Assembly (NCBI GenBank): GCA_017629245.1
Contig: JAGBXO010000002.1
Span: 62,001-126,000, forward strand
Source: Alphaproteobacteria bacterium
Lineage (GTDB): Bacteria; Pseudomonadota; Alphaproteobacteria; Rs-D84
Length of the DNA: 64,000 nucleotides
Direction: 5' to 3'
Below the pieces are notes generated by a model. The model was not told where the DNA came from, did not search any database, and saw only the letters and a program-made list of their open reading frames with translations. How positions within the stretch are numbered: position 1 is the first letter of the stretch; each line of letters opens with the position of its first letter. Positions 24,713 to 33,205 of the stretch are shown here, piece by piece. Both the position numbers and the translations under genes were made by a program.

Positions 24713-26728
24713 TTAATATTGTTGGCCATCAATCGCCATACCAAATCTGAATTGGAATGTTGTTGTGCCAACATAGTCTTCTTTTATCGCATTATCACGA
24801 CGATATTCAACAGACAAATAATAACATGGATGATTATAGAAAAAACCACCGGTGTGACGCTGGAACGCGCCCAATTCCATGTTATATATCGCATTCCAAC
24901 GCAACGCCCAACGATTTGTTATTTGCACACCTGCGCCAATGACCGCTTCGTTAATATCAATATTTTCTGTAAATTCATCACTTAAATGCTGGGACCAAAT
25001 GTGGCCAACATTTAAGAAATTGCGTGCGGTTCCAATATTTGCAGTTGTTTCCATGTGACGCAGTGAAAAATCTTCCTGATTCAATCTGAAACGCGATGCT
25101 ATATTTAGCCATTTCATATTATTATACGAAATGCGACCAACATAGTCAGATGCACCGTTGTGAAAACCACTGTTTAAATCAATTGATGGGCGTTCGGTAA
25201 AGTCATAGGATTGACCTAAAAAGACTTCGACCGTATCGCCGTCAGCACTGAATGCCGCCCAACGCGCACCATAGTCTGCATATGTGCCGTTTTCCCATAA
25301 ATCCAAACCCGCCAATCTGTTGTCAGAAAACAATGTTGAATCAGTTAGAATAGTACCTGCGGAATCGTTGTTTAATGCAAATTCTTCGGCATCCAGGTGG
25401 CGCATAAATGTTATGCGGGCACGCGGTTCAATTATCTGGGTCCATTTTGATGATGGACGAAACATTGGTAATCCCCATTCCAGATATCCGCTGGGTAAAA
25501 ATCTGTTTTTAAACCCCGAATAAATACCACCATCAACCAATGGTGTTTTATCAAAATGATAAACATCGTATCGGGCAGACACACTGGCTGTCAGGCGATT
25601 GCCACCCCATAATGTCCACGGTGTTGTAAGTCTGGCATCACCGATTAAACGCTGGGCGGCGGTGCCATCGCCGGAAATACCTAAAACATCTGCGCCAAAT
25701 GTTGCATATGTTTCACCAAACAGTGGGGCGGTTTGATGTACTGCGCGAATGTTCGGTAAAATATCACCGTCTGGGGCAGAATGCACACCTGTACTTTCAC
25801 GCAATTCTTGGAATATGTGCGCATCGGCCACAACATAACTACTTTGTCCAAATAATTCCAATTTTGCACCTGAATCCAAATATGGTTGGTCGTTATAAAA
25901 CCCATACTTTTGTAAATATGTGCGGTCAGATGCGCGTTCCAGGAATATTGTTGCACGTGCATATTCGCCCAATTCTATTATATCATCGTTAAATATATGC
26001 CAACGATCAGCACCCGCACGATTGTGTGTAAAAGATGCACTGGTTCTGTATTCAGAATGCTGTGCGTTCAGGCGATGTTCCAACTGAAACAATGGGTTTT
26101 CCTGGGTCAAATACGACAATGTCACCGTCATATCATGTGTGTCAGACAACGATATATAAAACGGCACATTTATCTGGGTTCCCATTTTGTTGGTTGATTC
26201 AAAATCAGGCATTAAAAAACCAGTTTTGTACTTTACACCAGGGTCTGGCATTTCAAAATACGGCAACCATAAAATAGGTATATCATAGGCACGCATAACA
26301 GGGTTATAAAAATACAGTATGCGTTCTTGCATATCATGAACAATCTTGTATGTTGTGATTTCCCACGCATCGCCATATGAATCACAATCATCACACGCGG
26401 TAAATGTCGCATTGCGTGCAATTGTTAAATCACCACGACGTGTGATATTATCAGATTCAACATATACATGATTTCCCAACCATAATTTAATTTCATCGCC
26501 AGATAATTCTGAGCCTTTACTAGAAATATAAGAATCAGTCAAGGTCATACGCTGACCTGATTTGTTGGTAATTTCTGTATCACCTGATGTTTTAATTGTT
26601 TCAGACTTTACATCATATACAATTTTATCCGCAACAATGGTTCGTGGCTCGTCCGTGTTAATGGACAAGGCATACGATGATGCACACATAAAAATATTTG
26701 CAAAGATTATAAATAGATATCGCTTCAT
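24713..26728 (-). CDS. lptD: LPS-assembly outer-membrane protein LptD
   Basis: A 671-aa protein. Signal peptide (MKRYLFIIFANIFMCASSYA), then an OstA-type beta-jellyroll (TIVADKIVYDVKSETIKTSGDTEI in outline; residues 20-130) and a large C-terminal beta-barrel ending in an aromatic-rich strand. DIPILWLPYFEMPDP is a family hallmark. A cysteine pair lies near residue 105 (CDDCDS). It inserts LPS into the outer leaflet. Start at 26728 overlaps the upstream permease stop as ATGA; an ATG at 26758 would lie inside that gene and lacks support. Followed by surA. Confidence 0.93.
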   Translation of the reverse strand: MKRYLFIIFANIFMCASSYALSINTDEPRTIVADKIVYDVKSETIKTSGDTEITNKSGQRMTLTDSYISSKGSELSGDEIKLWLGNHVYVESDNITRRGDLTIARNATFTACDDCDSYGDAWEITTYKIVHDMQERILYFYNPVMRAYDIPILWLPYFEMPDPGVKYKTGFLMPDFESTNKMGTQINVPFYISLSDTHDMTVTLSYLTQENPLFQLEHRLNAQHSEYRTSASFTHNRAGADRWHIFNDDIIELGEYARATIFLERASDRTYLQKYGFYNDQPYLDSGAKLELFGQSSYVVADAHIFQELRESTGVHSAPDGDILPNIRAVHQTAPLFGETYATFGADVLGISGDGTAAQRLIGDARLTTPWTLWGGNRLTASVSARYDVYHFDKTPLVDGGIYSGFKNRFLPSGYLEWGLPMFRPSSKWTQIIEPRARITFMRHLDAEEFALNNDSAGTILTDSTLFSDNRLAGLDLWENGTYADYGARWAAFSADGDTVEVFLGQSYDFTERPSIDLNSGFHNGASDYVGRISYNNMKWLNIASRFRLNQEDFSLRHMETTANIGTARNFLNVGHIWSQHLSDEFTENIDINEAVIGAGVQITNRWALRWNAIYNMELGAFQRHTGGFFYNHPCYYLSVEYRRDNAIKEDYVGTTTFQFRFGMAIDGQQY

Positions 26729-27783
26729 TTTTTTGATAACACCACCAATATACCGCAAAAAAATACAACCAATGAAAATGCCAGGATTACAAAGCCGGTC
26801 ATACTGCTAATTATATTTGTTGCAGACATATATAATGCCATCACTGTCGCCATGGCTGCAACAGCAAGCATTGGGGCAAAACTGGTACGGCGACGCAACA
26901 ATGACGAACGCAACAATATCGTTGCACATAACGCCGCCAATATTAAATTCATAAGCGGGGTTAAAAACCTGTTGCATAGTTCTGCCAAAATCATTTTGTG
27001 CTGTTTTTTCGTTTCTGCATCAAACGCGACACGCAACAAATCGCCCGTTGGAACACGGCGCACACGGAAAGATGTACTGCCCCCACGGTCAACCAAATTT
27101 AAATCCATATCAAATGTTTCAAATGTACCCGTCACACTTTGTTCACCATTAAACTGTAATGCGCCATTATTCATTACCAACGACAGACCACGAACAGTAG
27201 AAATCAATTTTCCTTTTTCTGCAAAAATTGCCATTGGTGCCGCATCATCACGCATATCCGATAACATAACCTGGGACAGGTCATGACCAGAAACCCGGTC
27301 TACATACACAACCAGACCATCTGCGATTTCGGTAAAGGCACTTTCCTGTAATTTCATATGCGCCATACCGTATTGCAGATTCCATTGCGTGTCATAAAAA
27401 ACAGACTGACTGTACGGCACAATCCAGATATTTAACAGCAAATTTAATACCATCAACACACCACCCAATCGCAGGGCAGGGCGCGCAATCTGACGCGGCG
27501 ACAGCCCAGATGCCGCCATTACCGTCACTTCGTTATCAGAAATCATTTTATTGTATACAAATATAACTGCAATAAAACACACAAACGGTACAATAATAGA
27601 TGCAATAAACGGTATCATCAGTGATGTAAGCCCCAAAAAACTGCCAACATCAATGCCGTATTTCAACAAAAACTTCATCATGGACATAATTTGCATCATC
27701 CATGCCAGTCCCGTTAATATCAATAACAGCATTATGAATATTGCAACCAATTGGCGCATAAAATAGCGATTTAAAATCTTCAT
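26725..27783 (-). CDS. lptF: LPS-export permease of the LptF/LptG family
   Basis: A 352-aa inner-membrane protein with six predicted helices, three before and three after a periplasmic jellyroll (about residues 120-265). SDNEVTVMAASGLSPRQI after helix 3 is the coupling-helix region of the family and looks more like LptF than LptG. It forms the transport channel with LptB. Only one such permease lies here, while many proteobacteria have lptF and lptG side by side before lptD. Start at 27783 (MKILNRYFMRQL) fits the family; an upstream ATG at 27837 adds 18 unusual residues. Confidence 0.88.
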   Translation of the reverse strand: MKILNRYFMRQLVAIFIMLLLILTGLAWMMQIMSMMKFLLKYGIDVGSFLGLTSLMIPFIASIIVPFVCFIAVIFVYNKMISDNEVTVMAASGLSPRQIARPALRLGGVLMVLNLLLNIWIVPYSQSVFYDTQWNLQYGMAHMKLQESAFTEIADGLVVYVDRVSGHDLSQVMLSDMRDDAAPMAIFAEKGKLISTVRGLSLVMNNGALQFNGEQSVTGTFETFDMDLNLVDRGGSTSFRVRRVPTGDLLRVAFDAETKKQHKMILAELCNRFLTPLMNLILAALCATILLRSSLLRRRTSFAPMLAVAAMATVMALYMSATNIISSMTGFVILAFSLVVFFCGILVVLSKK

Positions 27784-27825
27784 ACCCGCAGTATATAGTA
27801 TATTTTTTTCCTTTTCAAGGTATGA

Positions 27826-27850
27826 ATAAAGGGGCAAAACGCCCCTTGTT
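27826..27850 (-). terminator. Rho-independent terminator after pheT
   Basis: On the minus strand AAGGGGCG-TTTT-GCCCCTT followed by a short T-containing tail, immediately after the pheT stop. Confidence 0.7.
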
Positions 27851-27854
27851 ATTT

Positions 27855-30158
27855 CTATTTATCACGAATTTGCGCATTACATTTGCTTTCAACCGCAGAT
27901 ATAACGGAATTTTGTAAATTCAACAGGTCTGAATCTGACATGTTATCCGTTGGTTGAATTGTTATTGTAAAAGCAATAGATTTGGTGCCATTCGCCATAT
28001 CAAAGGCATCAAACACAATAACATCTGATATGCGCGCATCTGCCGCACGTGCAACAGATGTTAACTTTTCTGCCGGCGTGTCAGAATCAACAATAAACGC
28101 AAAGTCGCGTGAAATTGGCTGAAAATCTGACAAGATTGGCTGTTTACCACCGCGTGGTGATGGCAGATTCTTTATATCATCTATAATTGCAATTACAACA
28201 TTTGTCTTGATACGCAGTGCGCGCGCAACAGATGGGTGCAATTCGCCAAATTCTGCGATTTTCTTTTTACCCTGCATAATCGCACCATATCGATATGGAT
28301 GTGCCCAGCGTGGCGCATTATCTGTTGATACGGTGAAACGCTGGCCTGCCATTAATGAAATTAGGTCAGATTTTACATCATAAATATCAACACTGCGATT
28401 GCGCCCTGTCCAATGCTTTGGCGATGTGGCGCCGGTGCGCACAATTGCAACCTGCGTATGTTGCTGTCCCGGCATATCGCCATCAAAAACAGTTCCTAAT
28501 TCAAACAAGTTTAAATCTGGATAGCCACGCTTTTCATTATTTGACACAGCCAACAATAATCCGAACAACAAACCATTACGCAATGTATCATAATCAGATG
28601 TAATCGGATTTGCAATTTTGATATTTGGTCTGTCCGATAGCAATTGTTCTGTTTTTTCATTGCCAAATCCAAACGAACGACATTCATTTAGACCACGGGA
28701 CGCCAATGCAGACTTAATATCCATTTCATGCGTGTTATGTGCGCGCGATTCACCAGTTGTGTGTGAAATATCCGTTCCGATATTTTCATATCCGTGTATA
28801 CGCAGTAAATCTGCGACAATTGTTTCAGGGATTTCAACATCAACGCGCGATGCGTGTGGGCGCACAATCCATTCGGGTTTTGAATAATCAACCCTATACC
28901 CAAGGGATACCAATATATCACGCTGAATATCAGGGGCGATATCTATGCCTGTTTTTTTCATGAAATAATCTGGTGTGTATTCTATGACAATATCTGGTGC
29001 TGTGTCTGTGCCAGCTGCAAATGTTCCAATAATTTTCCCGCCACATGCATCCATTATAATTTGCGCAGCACGCATTGCAGCAACACCTGTTATTGTTGGG
29101 TCAATACCGCGTTCATAGCGATAAGATGCATCTGTTGATATACCCAACCTTTTTGCAGTTTTGCGAACACAGACAGGGTCAAAGTATGCAGATTCCAGGA
29201 TAATATTTTTCGTATTTTCTGTGAATGCACCACGCGCGCCACCAACAACACCCGCTAATGCCAAAATACCAGAATTATCTGTGATAACAATATCAGTTTC
29301 TGACAGTTTATACGTGTTGCCAAACAGGTCTGTAAATTCTTCGCCCGCGCGCGCCATACGCACAACGATATCGCCGTCTATTTGGTCCGCGTCAAAGCAA
29401 TGCATAGGTTGCGCCATGTCATAGCAGATATAGTTCGTTGCATCAACCGGGGCATTTTTTGGATTAATTCCAATTGCACGCAGACGCGATGAAATTAACT
29501 GACTGCTGGGGGCGGGGTTTATACCATGAATTTCAACCATCTTATATGCGCGACATTTTTCAGTATCCAAGATAACACCGCGCACACCAGAAACATTTTT
29601 GAATTCAATATCATTTGGTGCGATATATTCGCCCAAACCCGCCGCAGACAGGTCGCGCGCAATACCACGCACAGATAAATAGTCCGGTCTGTTTGGCGTA
29701 ATACCTGCATCAAATACCGTTTTTGTATCAATGACAGGTGCGCCAATTTTTGTGTCTTCTGGTAATTCTATAATACCACTGTGTTCGTCACCAATTCCCA
29801 ATTCGCGCGCAGAACACATCATACCGTTTGATACAACACCACGCAATTTGCCAGATGTGATTTCATGACCGTCAATGACACAACCAGGCGTTGCCAATGC
29901 TGATATCAGACCAACACGAGCATTTGGCGCACCACATACAACCTGGCGCAAGGCACCAGTACCGTCATCAACCATCAACACATGCAAGTGATCACTGTTT
30001 TCATGCGGTTTACATTCAACAATACGCGCCGCAATTGGCGATATTGGAGTGATGACATCTTCTACTTCTAGTCCGATACGGGTCAGAGTATCTGCAATCT
30101 GGGGCGCGGATGCGTCTGTTTTTAAATAATCATTTAACCAATCAAGTGTCCATTTCAT
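27855..30158 (-). CDS. pheT: Phenylalanyl-tRNA synthetase beta subunit
   Basis: A 767-aa subunit with all expected domains: N-terminal tRNA-binding EMAP-like fold (VECKPHENSDHLHVLMVDDG), B3/B4 editing region (about residues 205-370), B5 DNA-binding-like domain, and the C-terminal anticodon-binding domain (SDFQPISRDFAFIVDSDTPAEKL). RYERGIDPTI is diagnostic. It works as an alpha2-beta2 tetramer with PheS, whose gene ends 16 bases upstream; a GGGGGA ribosome site sits between them. Confidence 0.96.
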   Translation of the reverse strand: MKWTLDWLNDYLKTDASAPQIADTLTRIGLEVEDVITPISPIAARIVECKPHENSDHLHVLMVDDGTGALRQVVCGAPNARVGLISALATPGCVIDGHEITSGKLRGVVSNGMMCSARELGIGDEHSGIIELPEDTKIGAPVIDTKTVFDAGITPNRPDYLSVRGIARDLSAAGLGEYIAPNDIEFKNVSGVRGVILDTEKCRAYKMVEIHGINPAPSSQLISSRLRAIGINPKNAPVDATNYICYDMAQPMHCFDADQIDGDIVVRMARAGEEFTDLFGNTYKLSETDIVITDNSGILALAGVVGGARGAFTENTKNIILESAYFDPVCVRKTAKRLGISTDASYRYERGIDPTITGVAAMRAAQIIMDACGGKIIGTFAAGTDTAPDIVIEYTPDYFMKKTGIDIAPDIQRDILVSLGYRVDYSKPEWIVRPHASRVDVEIPETIVADLLRIHGYENIGTDISHTTGESRAHNTHEMDIKSALASRGLNECRSFGFGNEKTEQLLSDRPNIKIANPITSDYDTLRNGLLFGLLLAVSNNEKRGYPDLNLFELGTVFDGDMPGQQHTQVAIVRTGATSPKHWTGRNRSVDIYDVKSDLISLMAGQRFTVSTDNAPRWAHPYRYGAIMQGKKKIAEFGELHPSVARALRIKTNVVIAIIDDIKNLPSPRGGKQPILSDFQPISRDFAFIVDSDTPAEKLTSVARAADARISDVIVFDAFDMANGTKSIAFTITIQPTDNMSDSDLLNLQNSVISAVESKCNAQIRDK

Positions 30159-30174
30159 TGTCTATTCCCCCGTC

Positions 30175-31122
30175 TTAGAAACCGGCCGATTTTAACCAGC
30201 GCACATCATTGTTATACAAATCACGCAAGTCAGGCAGATTGTATTTTAACATCGCTAATCTGTCCCAACCAAAACCAAAGGCAAAACCCTGATACATGTC
30301 TGGGTCAATACCGCAATTGCGCAATACATTTGGATGAACCATACCCGCACCCATAATTTCCAGCCATTTGTCCCCATGCCATTTTAAATCAATTTCAATA
30401 GATGGATCGGTAAACGGAAAAAAAGATGGGCGAATACGCAATTGAACATCTGACAAACCAAAAAAGCGCGATAAGAATGCACGAACATCTGCAATCAGGT
30501 CTGACATTGTTATATTTTCATCTATATACAAACCTTCGATTTGACCAAACATTGGGCCATGTGTTGCATCCCATTCTTTGCGATATGTTGAGCCAACACC
30601 AAACATTTTAATTGGCACACCATCTGTTTCCATCGCACGAATTTGAATCGCAGATGTTTGTGTACGTAAAACATTACCGTTTGGCAAAAAGAATGTGTCC
30701 TGCATATCACGGGCAGGATGATGGGCAGGTGTATTTAACGCGGTAAAGTTATGCCAATCGTCTTCAACTTCGGGGCCAGTGTACATTGTATATCCAAAAG
30801 ACTCTAAAATCTGGGCAATTTCTGACAGGCCACGCGTCAGTGGATGTAATGTGCCACGATTTTCAGGCATTGGATTTAACGACACATCCAATTTCTGTTT
30901 TTGCAGACCAGCCATTAAAACAGCGTTTTCAATTTCAGTCTGGCGTGTTTTAAACAATTCGCGCAATGTCTGATTTTCAAGATTTAATGCCGCGCGCGCA
31001 TCGTTATCTAAATCCTTCATCTGTTTCAGACGCGCAGTCATTGTACCATTTTTACCAAAGGTCGCACTGTAGAGTGCCTGTAATTCTTCCAACGTGTTTA
31101 TATTTTTTATTTGTTCGTGCAT
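30175..31122 (-). CDS. pheS: Phenylalanyl-tRNA synthetase alpha subunit
   Basis: A 315-aa class II catalytic subunit. Motif 2 (FGVGSTYRKEWDATHGPMFGQIEGL in outline) and motif 3 (GFAFGFGWDRLAML) are intact, and FTDPSIEID is typical. It is slightly shorter than most PheS at the N-terminus. It charges tRNA-Phe together with PheT. It follows rplT after a 78-base gap containing a terminator-like hairpin, so its expression may be tuned separately from the ribosomal genes. Confidence 0.96.
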   Translation of the reverse strand: MHEQIKNINTLEELQALYSATFGKNGTMTARLKQMKDLDNDARAALNLENQTLRELFKTRQTEIENAVLMAGLQKQKLDVSLNPMPENRGTLHPLTRGLSEIAQILESFGYTMYTGPEVEDDWHNFTALNTPAHHPARDMQDTFFLPNGNVLRTQTSAIQIRAMETDGVPIKMFGVGSTYRKEWDATHGPMFGQIEGLYIDENITMSDLIADVRAFLSRFFGLSDVQLRIRPSFFPFTDPSIEIDLKWHGDKWLEIMGAGMVHPNVLRNCGIDPDMYQGFAFGFGWDRLAMLKYNLPDLRDLYNNDVRWLKSAGF

Positions 31123-31141
31123 GATAATTAACCTTAAAATT

Positions 31142-31166
31142 AAAAAGCCGTCATACGACGGCCTTT
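31142..31166 (-). terminator. Terminator or attenuator between rplT and pheS
   Basis: On the minus strand GCCGTC-GTAT-GACGGC followed by TTTTT, in the rplT-pheS gap. GATGGC just upstream (31194-31189 on that strand) can pair with the GCCGTC arm with one G-U pair, which would prevent the terminator. A 17-codon frame MAWYLFCNNKGRRMTAF (31193-31140) overlaps the hairpin, but it has no clear ribosome site and only one phenylalanine before the hairpin. Confidence 0.55.
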
Positions 31167-31200
31167 ATTATTACAAAACAGATACCAAGCCATCAAGGTA

Positions 31201-31569
31201 TTATTTTCCTTCGGCGTTGATAAATCGTTTCGCTGTGTCAACCAATTTTACGAAGTTTGCATCACCTGCATACGCCATTTCGGCCAAAACCTTGCGGTCC
31301 AGGGCAACGCCTGCTTTCTTCAAGCCATTCATAAACTGGCTGTAAGTCATACCATTTGCGCGTACTGCGGCATTGATACGAACAATCCACAAACCACGAA
31401 ATTCACGCTTTTTAACGCGACGATCGCGATATGCGTACTGTCCTGCCTTTTCCGTTTTTTCACGGGCAGCACGATATGTTGAGTGATGACGGCCCAAGTA
31501 TCCCTTGGCGCGCGCCAAAATCTTGTTATGTTTTTGTTTTACGGTTGTTCCGCGTTTTACTCTTGCCAT
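31201..31569 (-). CDS. rplT: 50S ribosomal protein L20
   Basis: A 122-aa L20. [33 protein letters not shown] at the N-terminus (a long basic extension that threads 23S rRNA) and [29 protein letters not shown] in the globular domain are classic. It follows rpmI by 14 bases. In many bacteria L20 represses its own operon; no pseudoknot operator was resolved here. Confidence 0.98.
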   Translation of the reverse strand: MARVKRGTTVKQKHNKILARAKGYLGRHHSTYRAAREKTEKAGQYAYRDRRVKKREFRGLWIVRINAAVRANGMTYSQFMNGLKKAGVALDRKVLAEMAYAGDANFVKLVDTAKRFINAEGK

Positions 31570-31583
31570 GACGTGTTACCCCC

Positions 31584-31787
31584 TTATTTTAACCCATATG
31601 GTGCCAGGATTTTTGCCTGTCCGACCATGTTTTCGTTCAGATACTGTGGTTTTGCACCCGCTTTGTTTGCACGAGCGGACTTTTTACGCAACAGTTTCTT
31701 ATGAGAGTTACGTGCAACACGGATTTTGCCGGTCGCAGTCATAGACGCACGCTTTTTCAAGTACGACTTAGTCTTTAATTTTGGCAT
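31584..31787 (-). CDS. rpmI: 50S ribosomal protein L35
   Basis: A 67-aa L35, MPKLKTKSYLKKRASMTATGKI..., typical in length and pattern. Start at 31787 is fixed by AGAGGA eight bases upstream; an in-frame ATG at 31844 would add 19 non-family residues. A possible promoter on this strand is TTGCCA-17-TAGATA, about 50 bases upstream. infC, which often precedes rpmI, is not here. Confidence 0.96.
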   Translation of the reverse strand: MPKLKTKSYLKKRASMTATGKIRVARNSHKKLLRKKSARANKAGAKPQYLNENMVGQAKILAPYGLK

Positions 31788-31928
31788 TTTATATCCTCTT
31801 GTTATATCTAGTAATTTTACAGTCTGATGGCAATGCCTTGCCACTTTGACCGATGGTATTGTGGCATAAATAATACAAAAATCAAGTTTTTATTGAATAT
31901 CTGACTTTTTAGGATTAAAGTAGGCGCG

Positions 31929-32753
31929 ATGAAACAGACAAAATTATCTTCCAGATTGTATCCTATTATTCGTGCCGCCGCCGCCAGTGCGGTATTACCT
32001 GTGCTGTTTATCTATGTCATGATTGCAAAGCCAGACTATGCGATCATGAATGCGTTATCCCATGTCGTTGTACCTGTTGCACAAACAGTCGGGAATATTG
32101 TCACATGGCCAATACGCGCCGTTGGTGCCGCAATTGAAAATATAACTGAAATATCTGCAATTCGCGCAGAAAATGAAGAACTGCGCACCAGATTAGACCA
32201 AGCGTTGGCAAATAAACATGCTTGCGATATTGCAATTGCAGAAAATAAAAAGCTAAATCGTGAACTGGGGATTATAAGTAGCCAACCGCGCGATATTGTT
32301 ATCGCAGATATTATTCATGACAACAGTGCATTGGGACATAATACATACATCATAAATCGTGGCGTTCGTGACGGGATAGAGGTTGGAATGGCGGTTGCCA
32401 GTACAGATATGGTTTTAGCGGGAATTGTTATTGATACTGCGCCAAACTTTGCACGGGTGCGCGCGCTGACAGATTCCGATACAAATATTGCTGTACGCGT
32501 TGTTGGATCAGAAGTTTATGGTTTTATGAAAGGTAATGGTTCTGCGCGACCAACAATTGGTTTTTTCAGTGACCCTGAATTTCAACCAACATCTGGATTA
32601 AAACTGGTCAGCAGTAATATTTCAGGCGTGTTGCCGGCCGGACTGGTTATCGGAGAGTTAATTGATGAGGCAGATGTAAAAATCTTGGATCCCATGAAAT
32701 TGTCACGGGTTATGGTTCTAAAATTTGATACCCATAAAAACGAATACAAATGA
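31929..32753 (+). CDS. mreC: Rod-shape-determining protein MreC
   Basis: A 274-aa bitopic protein. A short cytoplasmic N-terminus, one transmembrane helix (about residues 18-35), a coiled coil (EISAIRAENEELRTRLDQA) and a double beta-barrel domain (residues 110-270: IIHDNSALGHNTYIINRGVRDGIEVGM... GLVIGELI). MreC links the MreB filament to the elongasome and activates PBP2. First gene of mreC-mreD-mrdA-rodA-topA-dnaG; mreB is not adjacent. A possible promoter is TTGACC (31846) with AATAAT 17 bases on. Confidence 0.92.
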   Translation: MKQTKLSSRLYPIIRAAAASAVLPVLFIYVMIAKPDYAIMNALSHVVVPVAQTVGNIVTWPIRAVGAAIENITEISAIRAENEELRTRLDQALANKHACDIAIAENKKLNRELGIISSQPRDIVIADIIHDNSALGHNTYIINRGVRDGIEVGMAVASTDMVLAGIVIDTAPNFARVRALTDSDTNIAVRVVGSEVYGFMKGNGSARPTIGFFSDPEFQPTSGLKLVSSNISGVLPAGLVIGELIDEADVKILDPMKLSRVMVLKFDTHKNEYK

Positions 32754-33205
32754 ACGGAAATATAATTGGATTTTTACGCGTATCTTTCCCGTTTTTATTA
32801 ACAATCGGGTTGTGGCGACTATCTGTACCTTTTTGGAATCCAGGCGGAATCCTGGCAATTGTTCCTATATTCTTTTGCACTTTTGTACGTCCTGTAAAAT
32901 GTTTTGGAATATTTTCTGTGTTTATGTGTTTGTGTTTAGATTATAAATTTGAAACTGTGTGTTTTTGGGTCGCGATGTACTGTCTGGCGTATGCAATTAA
33001 TGGTTTTCAAAGTATAATTGATATGACACGCATGGATAAAAATGGAATTGGTGCATTTATGGTATTTTTAGGTTTGGCAATTTTATTCCAGCTTTTTACA
33101 AATTTATCCCTGACAACATTTGTGCGCGGAGTATGGATGTTTATATTCGTGGGCGCACTTTATATGCCAATAACACTGTTAATCCAAAGGGTGCAAAATG
33201 ATTGA
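32750..33205 (+). CDS. mreD: MreD-like rod-shape membrane protein
   Basis: A 151-aa integral membrane protein with four to five hydrophobic helices. Sequence conservation of MreD is low, so the call rests mainly on position between mreC and mrdA, size and topology. The start overlaps mreC by four bases (ATGA). MreD is thought to stabilise the MreC-PBP2-RodA complex. Confidence 0.75.
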   Translation: MNGNIIGFLRVSFPFLLTIGLWRLSVPFWNPGGILAIVPIFFCTFVRPVKCFGIFSVFMCLCLDYKFETVCFWVAMYCLAYAINGFQSIIDMTRMDKNGIGAFMVFLGLAILFQLFTNLSLTTFVRGVWMFIFVGALYMPITLLIQRVQND

